From NCBI RefSeq assembly GCF_006274605.1, contig NZ_CP040846.1, forward strand, positions 1,433,041 through 1,497,040: a DNA stretch of 64,000 nucleotides, written 5' to 3'. Of this stretch, positions 19,254-27,862 are shown in pieces. How positions within the stretch are numbered: the stretch's first letter is position 1; each line of letters starts with the position of its first letter. Made by a program: the position numbers and the translations under genes. This stretch comes from Thermococcus indicus (GTDB taxonomy: Archaea; Methanobacteriota_B; Thermococci; Thermococcales; Thermococcaceae). A model generated the notes under the pieces. The model worked only from the letters and a program-made list of their open reading frames with translations, did no database searches and was not told the DNA's origin.

Positions 19254-20984
19254 TTAGGAACGTCCAAACGCCCTCAGAACCCTCTCGAAAATTTCCCGTT
19301 CCTTCCCGCGCTTTCTCCTCGCGAGGCTCTCGACTATCAGCTCCGGGGTGCTCCTGCCGAGCTTTCCAAAGGCCGGCTGCCTGTCAACGATGAGGTTGAG
19401 TTTTTCGTCAAGGCCCCTGGCCTCTATCCCGTCGATCCTGGCGAAGGGGAGTTCCTTCCTTAGGTCCTCCCCGAGGTGGGACACTATAACGACGTAAAAG
19501 CCCTTCTCATGGGCTATCCTGAGAAGCTCTCCGATTATCCTGACCGCCGCACCGGGTTCGGTTATGGCCTCGAACTCGTCTATGAGGATGAGCTTTCTGC
19601 CTTCCCCGCGAAGGGCCCTCACGAAGGAGCGCAGGGCCGTCTCAAAAGCACCGGCGCCGTAGGTACTCCTCTTCCTTCTGAAGAAGAACAGCTCATCGAG
19701 GGGCTCGACCCAGGCCTTCTCCGCCGGAACCGGAAGTCCCATATGGGTGAGAACCGTTATCTGGGTTATGAGTTCCAAAAGGCTGGTCTTTCCGCCGCTG
19801 TTAGCGCCGGTCAGTATGACCACCCTCTCATTGTGGATAACATCAGAATCCGGGACGCCGAAGTTTTCGGGTTTTTCTCCCACGACGTAGCTCACAGGTT
19901 GAGGGTTCTCGATGAAAAGGTGTCTCCCATTGATAAACGCGATTCCGCCTTTCCAAAGCTCCGGGAAGGAGAGGCCCTCGGTGAATTCCTTGATGGCCTG
20001 AAGGAAATCGAGTTCATTGACCCTCGACAGCTCATCTCGCAGGGCTGGAAGCAGGGGACGCACGCTCTCAAGGATTTCCCTGCTCTTGAGGTACAGCTCA
20101 ACCTTAAGCTCTCTTTCCAGTTCCTCACGGAGCATCTCGATGCTTTCCGGGGGAACCGCCACGGGGTACAGCTCTTCCCGGGAGAAGAGCTCAACGGTAA
20201 CACCGAGCTTCTCGCTCAGCTCGTCCTCGGCCTCGTTGATCAGGTCGAGGATTTCCCCCTCAACCCCGCCGAAGTGCCTGAATATCGCCTCGTAGTTCCC
20301 GGCTTTAAGCTCGCCGAGGAAGTCCAGCAGCTCCTTCCCGCTCAGAGTCAGGCTGAACTTTTCCAGTTTCTCGGATATCCTCTCGTTCAGCTCGCGCTCT
20401 TTCGCGGCTACCAGCTCCTCAAGACCGTCGAGGAGGTTCCGCTTTTCCATAACCTCCCCAAGCCCGTCCAGCTTTCGGAGGATTTCCGAGGCAACACTGC
20501 CTTCGCCGGTTAGCTCGCCGATTCTGGCGAGGGCATTAAGCGTTTCCCGGTTCTCCCAGAGGGGCATTATGTACAGCTCCGGCGCTATCTGGGAGGGGAG
20601 GAGTTCAACGTCGATGCCGTAGCCGACCGTGCTGAGAACCAGGGAATATCCCTCAGAGTCCTCCAGGCTCGTCGAGACCTCGCAGAGACCCAGGTTCAGT
20701 GCCCTCTCGAGCTCGCCCTCATCAACTATCAGAATCCTGTCGTGGAGGTAGTCCCGGCGGAACTTGATTGGCTTGACCCTGGCGATCTGCTCCCTCAGCT
20801 CGGAGCGGATTTTGGGTAGGTTTTCCCTGAGATAGTCCTGTCTGCGGAGGATTTCCCCGCGGTCGGAAGTGGGTTCAAACCTGTCCAGCATGGAGGAACT
20901 CCCAGGGAGGACTAACCTCCTCCTTATCTCCTCCCGGATTGAGCGGTAGACCGCTTTAGCCTCGGGGTTCAGCTTGAGCGCCAT
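19254..20984 (-). CDS. Archaeal MutS-family ATPase (MutS2/MutS5-like), no Smr domain
   Basis: 576 residues. The N-terminal part has helix-rich core/lever sequence, and the C-terminal ABC-type ATPase has Walker A GANSGGKTS (about 390-398), Walker B KLILIDEFEA and a signature-like STYGAGAFETALR. It lacks the N-terminal mismatch-binding domain and the C-terminal Smr nuclease domain of bacterial MutS2. Archaeal relatives are thought to act on recombination intermediates or stalled ribosomes rather than on mismatches. It stands alone on the minus strand. Confidence 0.88.
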   Translation of the reverse strand: MALKLNPEAKAVYRSIREEIRRRLVLPGSSSMLDRFEPTSDRGEILRRQDYLRENLPKIRSELREQIARVKPIKFRRDYLHDRILIVDEGELERALNLGLCEVSTSLEDSEGYSLVLSTVGYGIDVELLPSQIAPELYIMPLWENRETLNALARIGELTGEGSVASEILRKLDGLGEVMEKRNLLDGLEELVAAKERELNERISEKLEKFSLTLSGKELLDFLGELKAGNYEAIFRHFGGVEGEILDLINEAEDELSEKLGVTVELFSREELYPVAVPPESIEMLREELERELKVELYLKSREILESVRPLLPALRDELSRVNELDFLQAIKEFTEGLSFPELWKGGIAFINGRHLFIENPQPVSYVVGEKPENFGVPDSDVIHNERVVILTGANSGGKTSLLELITQITVLTHMGLPVPAEKAWVEPLDELFFFRRKRSTYGAGAFETALRSFVRALRGEGRKLILIDEFEAITEPGAAVRIIGELLRIAHEKGFYVVIVSHLGEDLRKELPFARIDGIEARGLDEKLNLIVDRQPAFGKLGRSTPELIVESLARRKRGKEREIFERVLRAFGRS

Positions 20985-21061
20985 CGCTTAGGGAATGTTT
21001 TAGGGGGCTAAAAAAGTTACCTCTTTCCTTTGGCAGAACATGGTTTTCAGCGCTACTTAGG

Positions 21062-21433
21062 TTATTGTCTTTTCCTGTGCCTCTCGTACCAGCCCCACTC
21101 CTTCTTGGAGCCAAAGGCCCTGACCCCCTTCTCAACCAGGGTTATCCTGAGCTCCTTGGCCATCTCGTGGGTTATCTCACCGCGCTCCTCCATCCAGTTT
21201 ATTATCTCAAGCGCCTCGTCATCAGTACTGCATCTCCTGAGGAAATCTATGACAGTGGGGTTGTAGCCGGAGAAGTCCATCTCCTCCCCCTCGTCGGTGC
21301 GGTAGGCCTCTATCGGAACGCCCTCCCCCTCGAGCTCCCTCGCAAGGGCCGGGAAGGTCCGTTCAAACTCCTCCCTCTCGTACTCCTGCCAGGCGAAGTC
21401 GTCCGCGGGTTTCTTCTTTTTCTTTTCGTCCAT
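21062..21433 (-). CDS. Conserved archaeal protein, DUF2095-like
   Basis: 123 residues, highly charged and cytoplasmic. It opens with a lysine run (MDEKKKKKPADDF), then has DDFAWQEYEREEFERTFPALARELE and a helical C-terminal half (STDDEALEIINWMEERGEITHEMAKELR). I recall this pattern as DUF2095, a small Thermococcales/Methanococcales family of unknown role; the assignment is from memory. The basic tail ERHRKRQ could bind nucleic acid. Confidence 0.75.
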   Translation of the reverse strand: MDEKKKKKPADDFAWQEYEREEFERTFPALARELEGEGVPIEAYRTDEGEEMDFSGYNPTVIDFLRRCSTDDEALEIINWMEERGEITHEMAKELRITLVEKGVRAFGSKKEWGWYERHRKRQ

Positions 21434-21495
21434 TCTTCACACCAGACTCGGTTTGGGGCCAGGGGTTTATAAATGATGAGTAGAATCCTCCCACC

Positions 21496-21933
21496 ATGAG
21501 AGGATCATACCTCCTCGTCATTCTGCTGGAGAACGATAAAACCATCAAAACCAAGGGGCGGGAGTTCCATCTAAGGAAGGGCCACTACGTGTACGTCGGC
21601 TCGGCGATGAACTCCCTTGAAAAACGCGTTGCCCGACATTTCAGTGAGAACAAGAGGCTCCACTGGCATATAGACTTTCTCCTGAAGGAGGCAGAGCTCC
21701 TGAGGGCGTACCTTATTCCAAGCGAGGAGCGGCTGGAGGAAAAGCTCTCGCTGGAGGTGGCAAAGTACGGGGAGCCCGTTGAGGGGTTCGGCGCGGGGGA
21801 CGTCATGGTCAGCACCAACCTCTACCGCTTCGAGGGAGAACCTGACGAAACCTTGACGGAAATCCTGCGGAGCCTCAGCTTAAACTGGAAAATTGTTAAA
21901 AGCGGGGCCGACGTAAAAGACATACGGTGGTAG
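21496..21933 (+). CDS. DUF123 / GIY-YIG-like domain protein
   Basis: 145 residues. The N-terminal part GSYLLVILLEND...KGHYVYVGSAMNSLEKRVARH is the DUF123 pattern, a compact relative of the GIY-YIG nuclease fold. HWHIDFLL follows, also typical. Family members are sometimes fused to endonuclease III; here nth is close by (23.3 kb) but separate. Function is not established. TATA-like TTTATAAA at 21466-21473 is about 25 bases before the ATG. Confidence 0.85.
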   Translation: MRGSYLLVILLENDKTIKTKGREFHLRKGHYVYVGSAMNSLEKRVARHFSENKRLHWHIDFLLKEAELLRAYLIPSEERLEEKLSLEVAKYGEPVEGFGAGDVMVSTNLYRFEGEPDETLTEILRSLSLNWKIVKSGADVKDIRW

Positions 21934-21934
21934 T

Positions 21935-22123
21935 ATGGGGACGATTATCGAGGCGGTCTATGACGGCGAGACGTTCAGACCTCTCAGGCGAGTGAACATA
22001 CCGAAGGGAACAAAGGTCAGAATTATCGTTGGTGAGACTATCTGGGACCTGCTTGATGAGATTAAAGGGATTCCCGTCGATGTCAGCGTGGAGGAAGTGC
22101 TGGATAGCCTGTCTCATGATTGA
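21935..22123 (+). CDS. DUF104-type antitoxin without a toxin partner
   Basis: 62 residues, matching the AF2212/DUF104 antitoxin pattern: IIEAVYDGETFRPLRRVNIPKGTKVRI. Members usually precede a VapC-like PIN toxin. Here the start follows the DUF123 stop by one base, with GGTGGT as ribosome site, and no PIN gene follows. Only a 17-codon frame (22118-22171, MIDKTTEELEIRSFMEV) lies between it and GGGP synthase, possibly the stub of a deleted toxin. Confidence 0.82.
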   Translation: MGTIIEAVYDGETFRPLRRVNIPKGTKVRIIVGETIWDLLDEIKGIPVDVSVEEVLDSLSHD

Positions 22124-22172
22124 CAAGACCACCGAAGAGCTGGAGATTAGAAGCTTTATGGAGGTGTGAACG

Positions 22173-22931
22173 ATGCTGGAAATTGGAAAGGTCGAGCGCT
22201 ACATTCACGAGAAGCTTGAAAGGGAGAAGCTCCACTTCGTTCTCCTCGATCCAGATGATGTTACGCCCGAAGAAGCCGCCAGGATAGCGGAGATGAGCGA
22301 AGAAGTTGGCGTTGACGCCATAATGATAGGGGGCTCGACGGGGGCGGAGGGGGATGTCCTCGACGGTGTTGTGAGGGCGATAAAGGAGTCCTCCAGCCTG
22401 CCAACGATACTGTTCCCCGGCTCCCACGGAGGAATAAGCAAATACGCGGATTCGATATTCTTCATGAGCCTGCTCAACTCGACCAACCCGTTCTTCATAA
22501 CCGGTGCTCAGGCCTTAGGAGCCTTCCAGGTCAAGCGCTACGGCATAGAACCGATACCAATGGCATACCTCATAATAGAACCGGGAGAAACCGTCGGCTG
22601 GGTCGGCGATGCCAAGCCGATTCCCAGGCACAAGCCCAAGATAGCGGCGGCTTACGCTTTAGCCGGCCAGTACCTCGGCATGAGGCTCGTCTACCTCGAG
22701 GCCGGAAGCGGGGCGAGCCAGCCCGTTCCCCCCGAGATGATAGCGCTCGTGAAGCGCGTCATAGACGTTCCACTCATCGTCGGCGGCGGCATAAGGACGG
22801 CCGCGCAGGCGAGGGCGGCAGTGGAGGCCGGTGCCGACATAATCGTCACCGGGACCGCGATAGAAAAGGCTGGCTCCCTGGAGAAGGCCAGGGAAAAGCT
22901 GGTGGAGCTGAACAGGGGAATAAAGGGATGA
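22173..22931 (+). CDS. Geranylgeranyl-glyceryl phosphate synthase
   Basis: 252 residues. The enzyme joins geranylgeranyl diphosphate to sn-glycerol-1-phosphate, the first step of archaeal membrane lipid synthesis. It is a TIM barrel with the family's phosphate-binding loops: LLDPDDVTPEEA, MIGGSTG, YLEAGSGASQPV and VGGGIRTAAQA, then TGTAIE. Essential archaeal gene. GGAGGTGTGAACG precedes the ATG. Confidence 0.96.
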   Translation: MLEIGKVERYIHEKLEREKLHFVLLDPDDVTPEEAARIAEMSEEVGVDAIMIGGSTGAEGDVLDGVVRAIKESSSLPTILFPGSHGGISKYADSIFFMSLLNSTNPFFITGAQALGAFQVKRYGIEPIPMAYLIIEPGETVGWVGDAKPIPRHKPKIAAAYALAGQYLGMRLVYLEAGSGASQPVPPEMIALVKRVIDVPLIVGGGIRTAAQARAAVEAGADIIVTGTAIEKAGSLEKAREKLVELNRGIKG

Positions 22932-22934
22932 GGC

Positions 22935-23174
22935 TCAGACCTCGGAGAGAACCCTGAGGGTTATCTTTCCGTTCCTGACTATCTTTTTGAGGTCGGAGAG
23001 AAGCTTTGGAGCGTTGTCCTCGACCACTTCCATCTTAATTTCGCTTATGCCCTCCGCATCGGGCGGGAAGAAGTGAATGTCGCGAATCCTGCCCCTAACC
23101 TTGCCATACAAACGGCTCAGAATCTTTCCCCTTCCTTCGTAGGGCAATTTTATGTCGAGTTCGACAATTTGCAT
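22935..23174 (-). CDS. Small conserved hypothetical protein
   Basis: 79 residues (MQIVELDIKLPYEGRGKILSR...), with alternating beta/helix pattern and no cysteines. The ATG at 23174 is taken because GGTGAT precedes it; an upstream in-frame GTG would overlap that site. It converges with the GGGP synthase gene, four bases from its stop. The form suggests a small ferredoxin-like or ACT-like fold, but I do not recognise a family. Confidence 0.65.
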   Translation of the reverse strand: MQIVELDIKLPYEGRGKILSRLYGKVRGRIRDIHFFPPDAEGISEIKMEVVEDNAPKLLSDLKKIVRNGKITLRVLSEV

Positions 23175-23282
23175 GCATATCACCGCTTTATTTTATGAAA
23201 GAAGGCCTATATAACCCTTTTCATGAACGGGAATTATCGGGCAAGTATGAAAATAGTCTCGGGGGTTATAAATATGGGAGCG

Positions 23283-24008
23283 TCATCGGCGCCCCTTTAA
23301 GTCCTCATCCGTTACCATCCCCTTCGCGTAGGGACAGAGCTCCCTGAGCGGGCAGTTCTCGCACTTCGGTCTTATAGGATTGCATATCCTCTTTCCGTGG
23401 TTCACCATCGCGTGGTTCACGTATATCCACTTCTCGCGGGGAATCAGCTCCGCGAGGTACTCCTCGACCTTCTCTGGCTGAACCCTGGGCGGAGCCAGGC
23501 CGAGGCGCTTGCTTATCCTGTTCACGTGCGTATCAACCGGAATCGCCTGCCTCCCAAAGCCATAAGCGAGAACTATGTTGGCGCACTTCCTCCCGATTCC
23601 GGGAAGCCTCATGAGTTCCCCGATGTCATCCGGGACCCTTCCGCCGTACTTTTCGAGTATTATCCGCGAAGCCTTCACTATCCACTCGCCCTTGGTCTTC
23701 CAGAGGCCGACACCGTTCTTTCTCAAAAACTCCTGCATCTCCCCGATCGGAGTGCTGGCTATCACCTGGATGTCCCTGTATTTCTCAAACAGTCTCTCCC
23801 AGACCTTGTAGGTTACCTCGTCCCTCATGCGCTGTGAGATTATGCAGTGCACCAGCGTCCTGTACGGGTCGCCTATAAGGAGCTTCTCCCTCGGGTAAGT
23901 TTCCATCAGAATCTCGACGATTCTCTCCGCACGCTTCCTCTTCTCCTCCCAGCTTTCATCGAATGTGAACTTTTCAAGGCTTAACGAGCCTGATTTTGCT
24001 TTCGCCAT
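23283..24008 (-). CDS. nth: Endonuclease III (DNA glycosylase/AP lyase)
   Basis: 241 residues. Base-excision repair enzyme that removes oxidised pyrimidines and nicks the abasic site. Helix-hairpin-helix with catalytic Lys in LPGIGRKCAN and the later Asp in PVDTHVNR. The 4Fe-4S loop is C-x6-C-x2-C-x5-C (CNPIRPKCENCPLRELC). The first 35 bases overlap the end of the upstream hypothetical gene, so they are likely co-transcribed. Confidence 0.96.
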   Translation of the reverse strand: MAKAKSGSLSLEKFTFDESWEEKRKRAERIVEILMETYPREKLLIGDPYRTLVHCIISQRMRDEVTYKVWERLFEKYRDIQVIASTPIGEMQEFLRKNGVGLWKTKGEWIVKASRIILEKYGGRVPDDIGELMRLPGIGRKCANIVLAYGFGRQAIPVDTHVNRISKRLGLAPPRVQPEKVEEYLAELIPREKWIYVNHAMVNHGKRICNPIRPKCENCPLRELCPYAKGMVTDEDLKGRR

Positions 24009-24405
24009 GGATTATCACCACCGAGTTTTTGGAGACCCTAACTCCTTTCAGGTCATCAAACTCATCGCTATAAATCTTTTGCCCATCCTGGTTTAGAATT
24101 AGAACCTTCCTTTCGAGCACAATGACGAAGCCACCCTCGAAGGATATTACCTCCCTAACTGGCTCGTCGAACTCAAAATCAACCACCTCAATCTCGCCCC
24201 GCGGGAACTCTATCCTCGTGCTTCTGCCTACCTTCAGCGGCGAGGGCTCCGCCAGGACGACCTTGAAGCGGAGGGACTTTCCGAGGAGCTCGACTTCGAT
24301 TTCCTCACCCGTCCTGAGTTCCTTCCCCATAAGCTTGCCCCTTATGACCTCGCTGAAATCCGCCGGCAGTTCGGCCTCGAAGAGGGGCTTTAGAACAACC
24401 CTCAT
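23974..24405 (-). CDS. Conserved hypothetical protein upstream of nth
   Basis: 143 residues, mostly beta strands (RTGEEIEVELLGKSLRFKVV..., ISFEGGFVIVLERKVLIL). The first half faintly resembles the double-psi barrel of Cdc48 N-domains, and the second half a single propeller-like repeat; neither match is firm. The ATG at 24405 is chosen because GGTAT/GGAGTGATAC lies just before it. Its 3' end overlaps nth by 35 bases on the same strand. Confidence 0.7.
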   Translation of the reverse strand: MRVVLKPLFEAELPADFSEVIRGKLMGKELRTGEEIEVELLGKSLRFKVVLAEPSPLKVGRSTRIEFPRGEIEVVDFEFDEPVREVISFEGGFVIVLERKVLILNQDGQKIYSDEFDDLKGVRVSKNSVVIIHGESKIRLVKP

Positions 24406-24452
24406 GGTATCACTCCCATTCCGCATGGATGATAAGCGTTTCGAAGGGAAGG

Positions 24453-24484
24453 TTTATAAGGATGACATATCGAACGATATATCG
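24453..24484. promoter_or_regulatory. Promoter with overlapping palindromes before the PadR gene
   Basis: TATA-like TTTATAAG (24453-24460) is followed by ATATCG-AA-CGATAT (24467-24480) and CGATATATCG (24475-24484), two inverted repeats that share bases. They sit just downstream of the TATA box and before the PadR start at 24494. PadR-family repressors bind inverted repeats over their own promoters, so this is a plausible operator. Confidence 0.65.
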
Positions 24485-24493
24485 GTGAAGCAA

Positions 24494-24958
24494 ATGGAGC
24501 GCCCCAACTTTCGCGGCCACATGAAGGTACTTATCCTCGACCTCCTCAGGAAGCCGATGCACGGCTACGGCATAATGGCGGAGCTGGAAGGGAGATACGG
24601 CATGAAGCTGAGCGCGGGGACTGTCTATCCTATCCTCGCGTCCCTGCGGAGAAGCGGCCTGATTGAGGTGGCCAGCAAGGGTGAGAGGGAGAAAAAGACC
24701 TACGTGATCACCGAGAAGGGGCTGGACTACCTCGCGGAGCACGCCGATGAGCTCGCCGAGGCAAAGCGCAGGATGCGCGCTTACAAGGCGTTCCTTGAGC
24801 TGGGGGGCGACGAACTTAGGACTGCCTTCAGGGAGCTCTTTGACTCGGTGGATGAGCTGACGGACGAGCAGAGGGAGAGGATCAGGGAGCTCTTCACCGG
24901 CTGTGCGAGGGAGCTGAGGCTGATTCTTCTTGGAGGTGAAAGGTATGAACGCGATTGA
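24494..24958 (+). CDS. PadR-family transcriptional regulator
   Basis: 154 residues. A winged-helix domain occupies roughly residues 8-80 (HMKVLILDLLRKPMHGYGIM; GTVYPILASLRRSGLIE; KKTYVITEKG), then a helical dimerisation tail. PadR proteins repress genes for detoxification or export. ATG 24494 has GGTGA six bases before it. It overlaps the ABC ATPase gene by 14 bases, so it most likely controls its own exporter operon. Confidence 0.93.
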   Translation: MERPNFRGHMKVLILDLLRKPMHGYGIMAELEGRYGMKLSAGTVYPILASLRRSGLIEVASKGEREKKTYVITEKGLDYLAEHADELAEAKRRMRAYKAFLELGGDELRTAFRELFDSVDELTDEQRERIRELFTGCARELRLILLGGERYERD

Positions 24959-25922
24959 GGTTGAGAATCTGGTGAAGAAGTACGGCGACTTTAAGGCCGT
25001 CAGGGGAATCTCCTTCGAGGTTAAAAAGGGTGAGATATTCGCTTTCCTGGGTCCCAACGGGGCGGGAAAGACGACGACCGTTCACGTGCTCACAACACTC
25101 CTCAAGCCGACCTCCGGCAGGGCGGTGGTTGCGGGCCACGACGTTGCCAGGGAACCTATAGAAGTTAGGAGGAAGATAGGGATAGTTTTTCAGGACCCGA
25201 GCGTTGACAGGGAGCTTACCGCCTATGAGAACATGCTCATCCACGGCAGGATATACGGCGTTGAGAACCTGAAGGAGAAGATAGAGCGCCTTTTGAAGTT
25301 CGTCGAGCTCTGGGAGTTCAAGGACAGGCCCGTTAAGTTCTTCTCCGGCGGAATGCAGAGGAGGCTTGAGATAGCGCGCTCCCTTCTTCACGAACCCGAG
25401 ATACTCTTCCTCGACGAGCCGACGATAGGCCTCGACCCCCAAACCAGGGCACACATCTGGGACTACATAAGGGCCATGAAGGAGGAGCACAACATGACGA
25501 TATTCCTCACGACGCACTACATGGACGAGGCGGAGCAGCTCGCCGATAGGATAGCGATAATGGACCATGGAGAGATAATCGCCGAGGGAACGGCCGAGGA
25601 GCTCAAGAAACTCGTGGGCAGCGACATAATCTACCTGAAGCTCCAGGCAAGGGAGGAACTCAAGTGCCTCAAGGCTGACTTCATAAGGGGCTGTAAGGTT
25701 CTTCCCGACGGGAGGGTGAGGCTCGACGTTGAAAACGCCGCGGAGGCGCTTCCAAGGCTCTTCGAGCTGGCTAAGGAATCGGGCATCAAAATCCTGGAGG
25801 TCACCTATCACCGGCCGACGCTCAACGACGTCTTCCTGCATCTGACGGGCAGGGAAATCAGGGAGGAAGGCGGTGAGGGGAACGTGGCAAAGATGATAAT
25901 GAAGGCGAGGATGAGGAGGTGA
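24945..25922 (+). CDS. ABC-2 type exporter, ATP-binding subunit
   Basis: 325 residues, DrrA/NatA-like. Walker A GPNGAGKTT, signature FSGGMQRRLEIARS, Walker B ILFLDEPTIGLDPQ, H-loop LTTHYMDEAEQ. The C-terminal extension ends KMIMKARMRR. GGAGGTGA stands just before the ATG at 24945. It is the middle gene of a PadR-ATPase-permease operon, the usual arrangement for drug or lipid export in archaea. Substrate unknown. Confidence 0.95.
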   Translation: MNAIEVENLVKKYGDFKAVRGISFEVKKGEIFAFLGPNGAGKTTTVHVLTTLLKPTSGRAVVAGHDVAREPIEVRRKIGIVFQDPSVDRELTAYENMLIHGRIYGVENLKEKIERLLKFVELWEFKDRPVKFFSGGMQRRLEIARSLLHEPEILFLDEPTIGLDPQTRAHIWDYIRAMKEEHNMTIFLTTHYMDEAEQLADRIAIMDHGEIIAEGTAEELKKLVGSDIIYLKLQAREELKCLKADFIRGCKVLPDGRVRLDVENAAEALPRLFELAKESGIKILEVTYHRPTLNDVFLHLTGREIREEGGEGNVAKMIMKARMRR

Positions 25923-25926
25923 TGGC

Positions 25927-26691
25927 ATGCAGGTCTTCTTCACGATGATATACCGCGAGCTGAAGCGCTTCTCCCGCTCAAGGGCGAGGGTCATCGGAAG
26001 CCTCATCAACCCGCTCATCTGGCTCATATTCTTCGGAAAGGGCTGGAGCGGTGTCTTCAACAACCCCGCCGCGGCGCCAATCTTCGGCGGCGTCGACTAC
26101 ATGACCTACCTCGTGCCGGGTATAATAGCCATGACGGTCTTCAACATGAGCTTCATGCAGGGTATAACGCTCATCTGGGACAAGCAGTTCGGCTTCCTGA
26201 AGGAGATTCTCGTCGCCCCATCCAGCAGAACGGAGGCGATACTCGGCAGAATCACAGGTGGTGCCCTGATGGCCATGATACAGGGCGTGGTAATCCTGGC
26301 CCTCAGCTTTTTCCTGGCCGACCTCAAGGTGAGCGGAATCCTTCCGGCGCTAGGCCTCAGCTTCCTGGTGGGCCTCGCCATAGCCGGAATGGGCGTTGCA
26401 ATAGCCCTCAAGATGAGCAGTATGGAGGGCTTCCAGATGATCGTCATGATGATAATGCTTCCCATGACGTTCCTCAGCGGAGCCTTCTACCCGATAAAGA
26501 CGATGCCCGATTGGATGCAGTGGCTGGCCAAGGTGAACCCGCTCACCTACGCGGTCGATGGTTCCAGGTATTACCTAGCCGGAGTCGAGCCGACCTTTGG
26601 AATCGTCACCGACTGGCTGGTGCTCATCGGCCTGGCGGCGCTGTTCGCCGGAATCGCGGCGCTGGGCTTCAGGAAGGCCACGATAGACTGA
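25927..26691 (+). CDS. ABC-2 type exporter, permease subunit
   Basis: 254 residues with six predicted membrane helices and the ABC-2 family motif near the C-terminal half (MLPMTFLSGAFYPIKTMPDWM, then NPLTYAVDGSRYYL). It pairs with the ATPase gene that ends five bases upstream. A TATA-like region follows its stop at 26720-26735, before the next gene. Confidence 0.94.
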   Translation: MQVFFTMIYRELKRFSRSRARVIGSLINPLIWLIFFGKGWSGVFNNPAAAPIFGGVDYMTYLVPGIIAMTVFNMSFMQGITLIWDKQFGFLKEILVAPSSRTEAILGRITGGALMAMIQGVVILALSFFLADLKVSGILPALGLSFLVGLAIAGMGVAIALKMSSMEGFQMIVMMIMLPMTFLSGAFYPIKTMPDWMQWLAKVNPLTYAVDGSRYYLAGVEPTFGIVTDWLVLIGLAALFAGIAALGFRKATID

Positions 26692-26764
26692 GAGGCACAC
26701 CCCTTATTTCTCTTTTCAATCGAAATCTTTTTAATCTTTCAGGTTCTAAAAACCTCGATGCGGA

Positions 26765-27307
26765 ATGGGTGATGAAATCCTCGTTGCAATCTTGCTGGGG
26801 GTTGGCGTTCCTTTCTTCGGAGTCTATCCAACCTACCTCTTCAGAAAGGGGCGGCTCTCAATGGAGTCCCTGGTAGTCTACCTGGCCTTCACGACATGGG
26901 TCGTTATGCTGGCCTTCGGGGCAATCTTCAACAGCGGGCTCCTCATAATCGGCTCCTTCGCTGTTATGCTGCTCACGGCCGGCCTCGCGATTGCGTTCCG
27001 AAGGGAGATGCTGAGGGACGCCTACTCGGTGGAGGTTTCCCCGGATGAACCCCTCAGGCTCCGCTGGCTGGTAACGCTCAACTCGTCGTTCTGGGTGTGG
27101 CTCGCGTACCGTCGCGGGGCAACGTTGGCGGCGGCCCTCGACGTTCTCACAACCTATCTGGCCGTTCTGGGGACTATAGCCCTGCTGAATCACTTTCTCG
27201 GCGGTAACTTCCCCCTGAAATCCTTCGCGGTGCTCTACGCGGTTATAATGGTTTTTCAGTTCAGGGGTGCCTACAGGAGGCTCTACGAGAAAACTGGGAT
27301 TGATTGA
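26765..27307 (+). CDS. Membrane protein of unknown function
   Basis: 180 residues with about four to five membrane helices: 6-24, 40-60, 62-78 and two between 120 and 165. The loop LRLRWLVTLNSSFWVWLAYRR is charged and probably cytoplasmic. TATA-like TTTTTAATC near 26728-26736 suggests its own promoter. I do not recognise a family; neighbours are the ABC operon and another membrane gene. Confidence 0.7.
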   Translation: MGDEILVAILLGVGVPFFGVYPTYLFRKGRLSMESLVVYLAFTTWVVMLAFGAIFNSGLLIIGSFAVMLLTAGLAIAFRREMLRDAYSVEVSPDEPLRLRWLVTLNSSFWVWLAYRRGATLAAALDVLTTYLAVLGTIALLNHFLGGNFPLKSFAVLYAVIMVFQFRGAYRRLYEKTGID

Positions 27308-27355
27308 ACGCGATAGCCTTAAATTCCGAAGCGCATAGGAAAGACAGTGAGTTCG

Positions 27356-27862
27356 ATGGTGGAAGGGGCCGAAGCGAGGAAAGAAGTCTCCAGATGGGAG
27401 GAACTGGAGGAGCTTGAGGAGGCCCTCAGCATAGCCGACCATGTCCACGGCGTCTTCGTGATGGCCCTCATAGTCTCCACCATAATCTCGGGGGTTATAT
27501 GGATTTACGAAAGGGCCGTTCACTCGAAAGCGATTCCTATTCCCCTCGAGATACAGGCGATGGTGGTTTTCCTCGTGGCCTTCGCCGCGACCTTCTACAT
27601 AACCAACGCGGGAAAGATGAGGCGCGGCTACGCCATCACAGGGGCCCTTCTGCTGTTTCTGGCCCTCTGGGGGGTTAAGACCCTTCTCGGCAGGGTCGAA
27701 TCGGAGGAGAGGATACTGATAGTCTCATCCCTCGTCCTTGGAATCATAGGCCACGTCCTCTACTCGAACAGAAAACTTATGGAAAGGGCGGAGTGGCTCC
27801 TGATGTTGCTTCTTGGGGGCACTGTAGCCGCGGTGCTCCTCGTCTGGCTGTTCACCCTTTAA
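27356..27862 (+). CDS. Membrane protein of unknown function
   Basis: 168 residues. An acidic N-terminal cytoplasmic helix (ARKEVSRWEELEELEEALS) precedes about four to five membrane helices. TATA-like TTAAATT at 27319-27325 lies about 30 bases before the ATG at 27356; an in-frame GTG at 27347 is the alternative. The last 11 bases overlap the convergent pgk gene. No family recognised. Confidence 0.68.
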   Translation: MVEGAEARKEVSRWEELEELEEALSIADHVHGVFVMALIVSTIISGVIWIYERAVHSKAIPIPLEIQAMVVFLVAFAATFYITNAGKMRRGYAITGALLLFLALWGVKTLLGRVESEERILIVSSLVLGIIGHVLYSNRKLMERAEWLLMLLLGGTVAAVLLVWLFTL

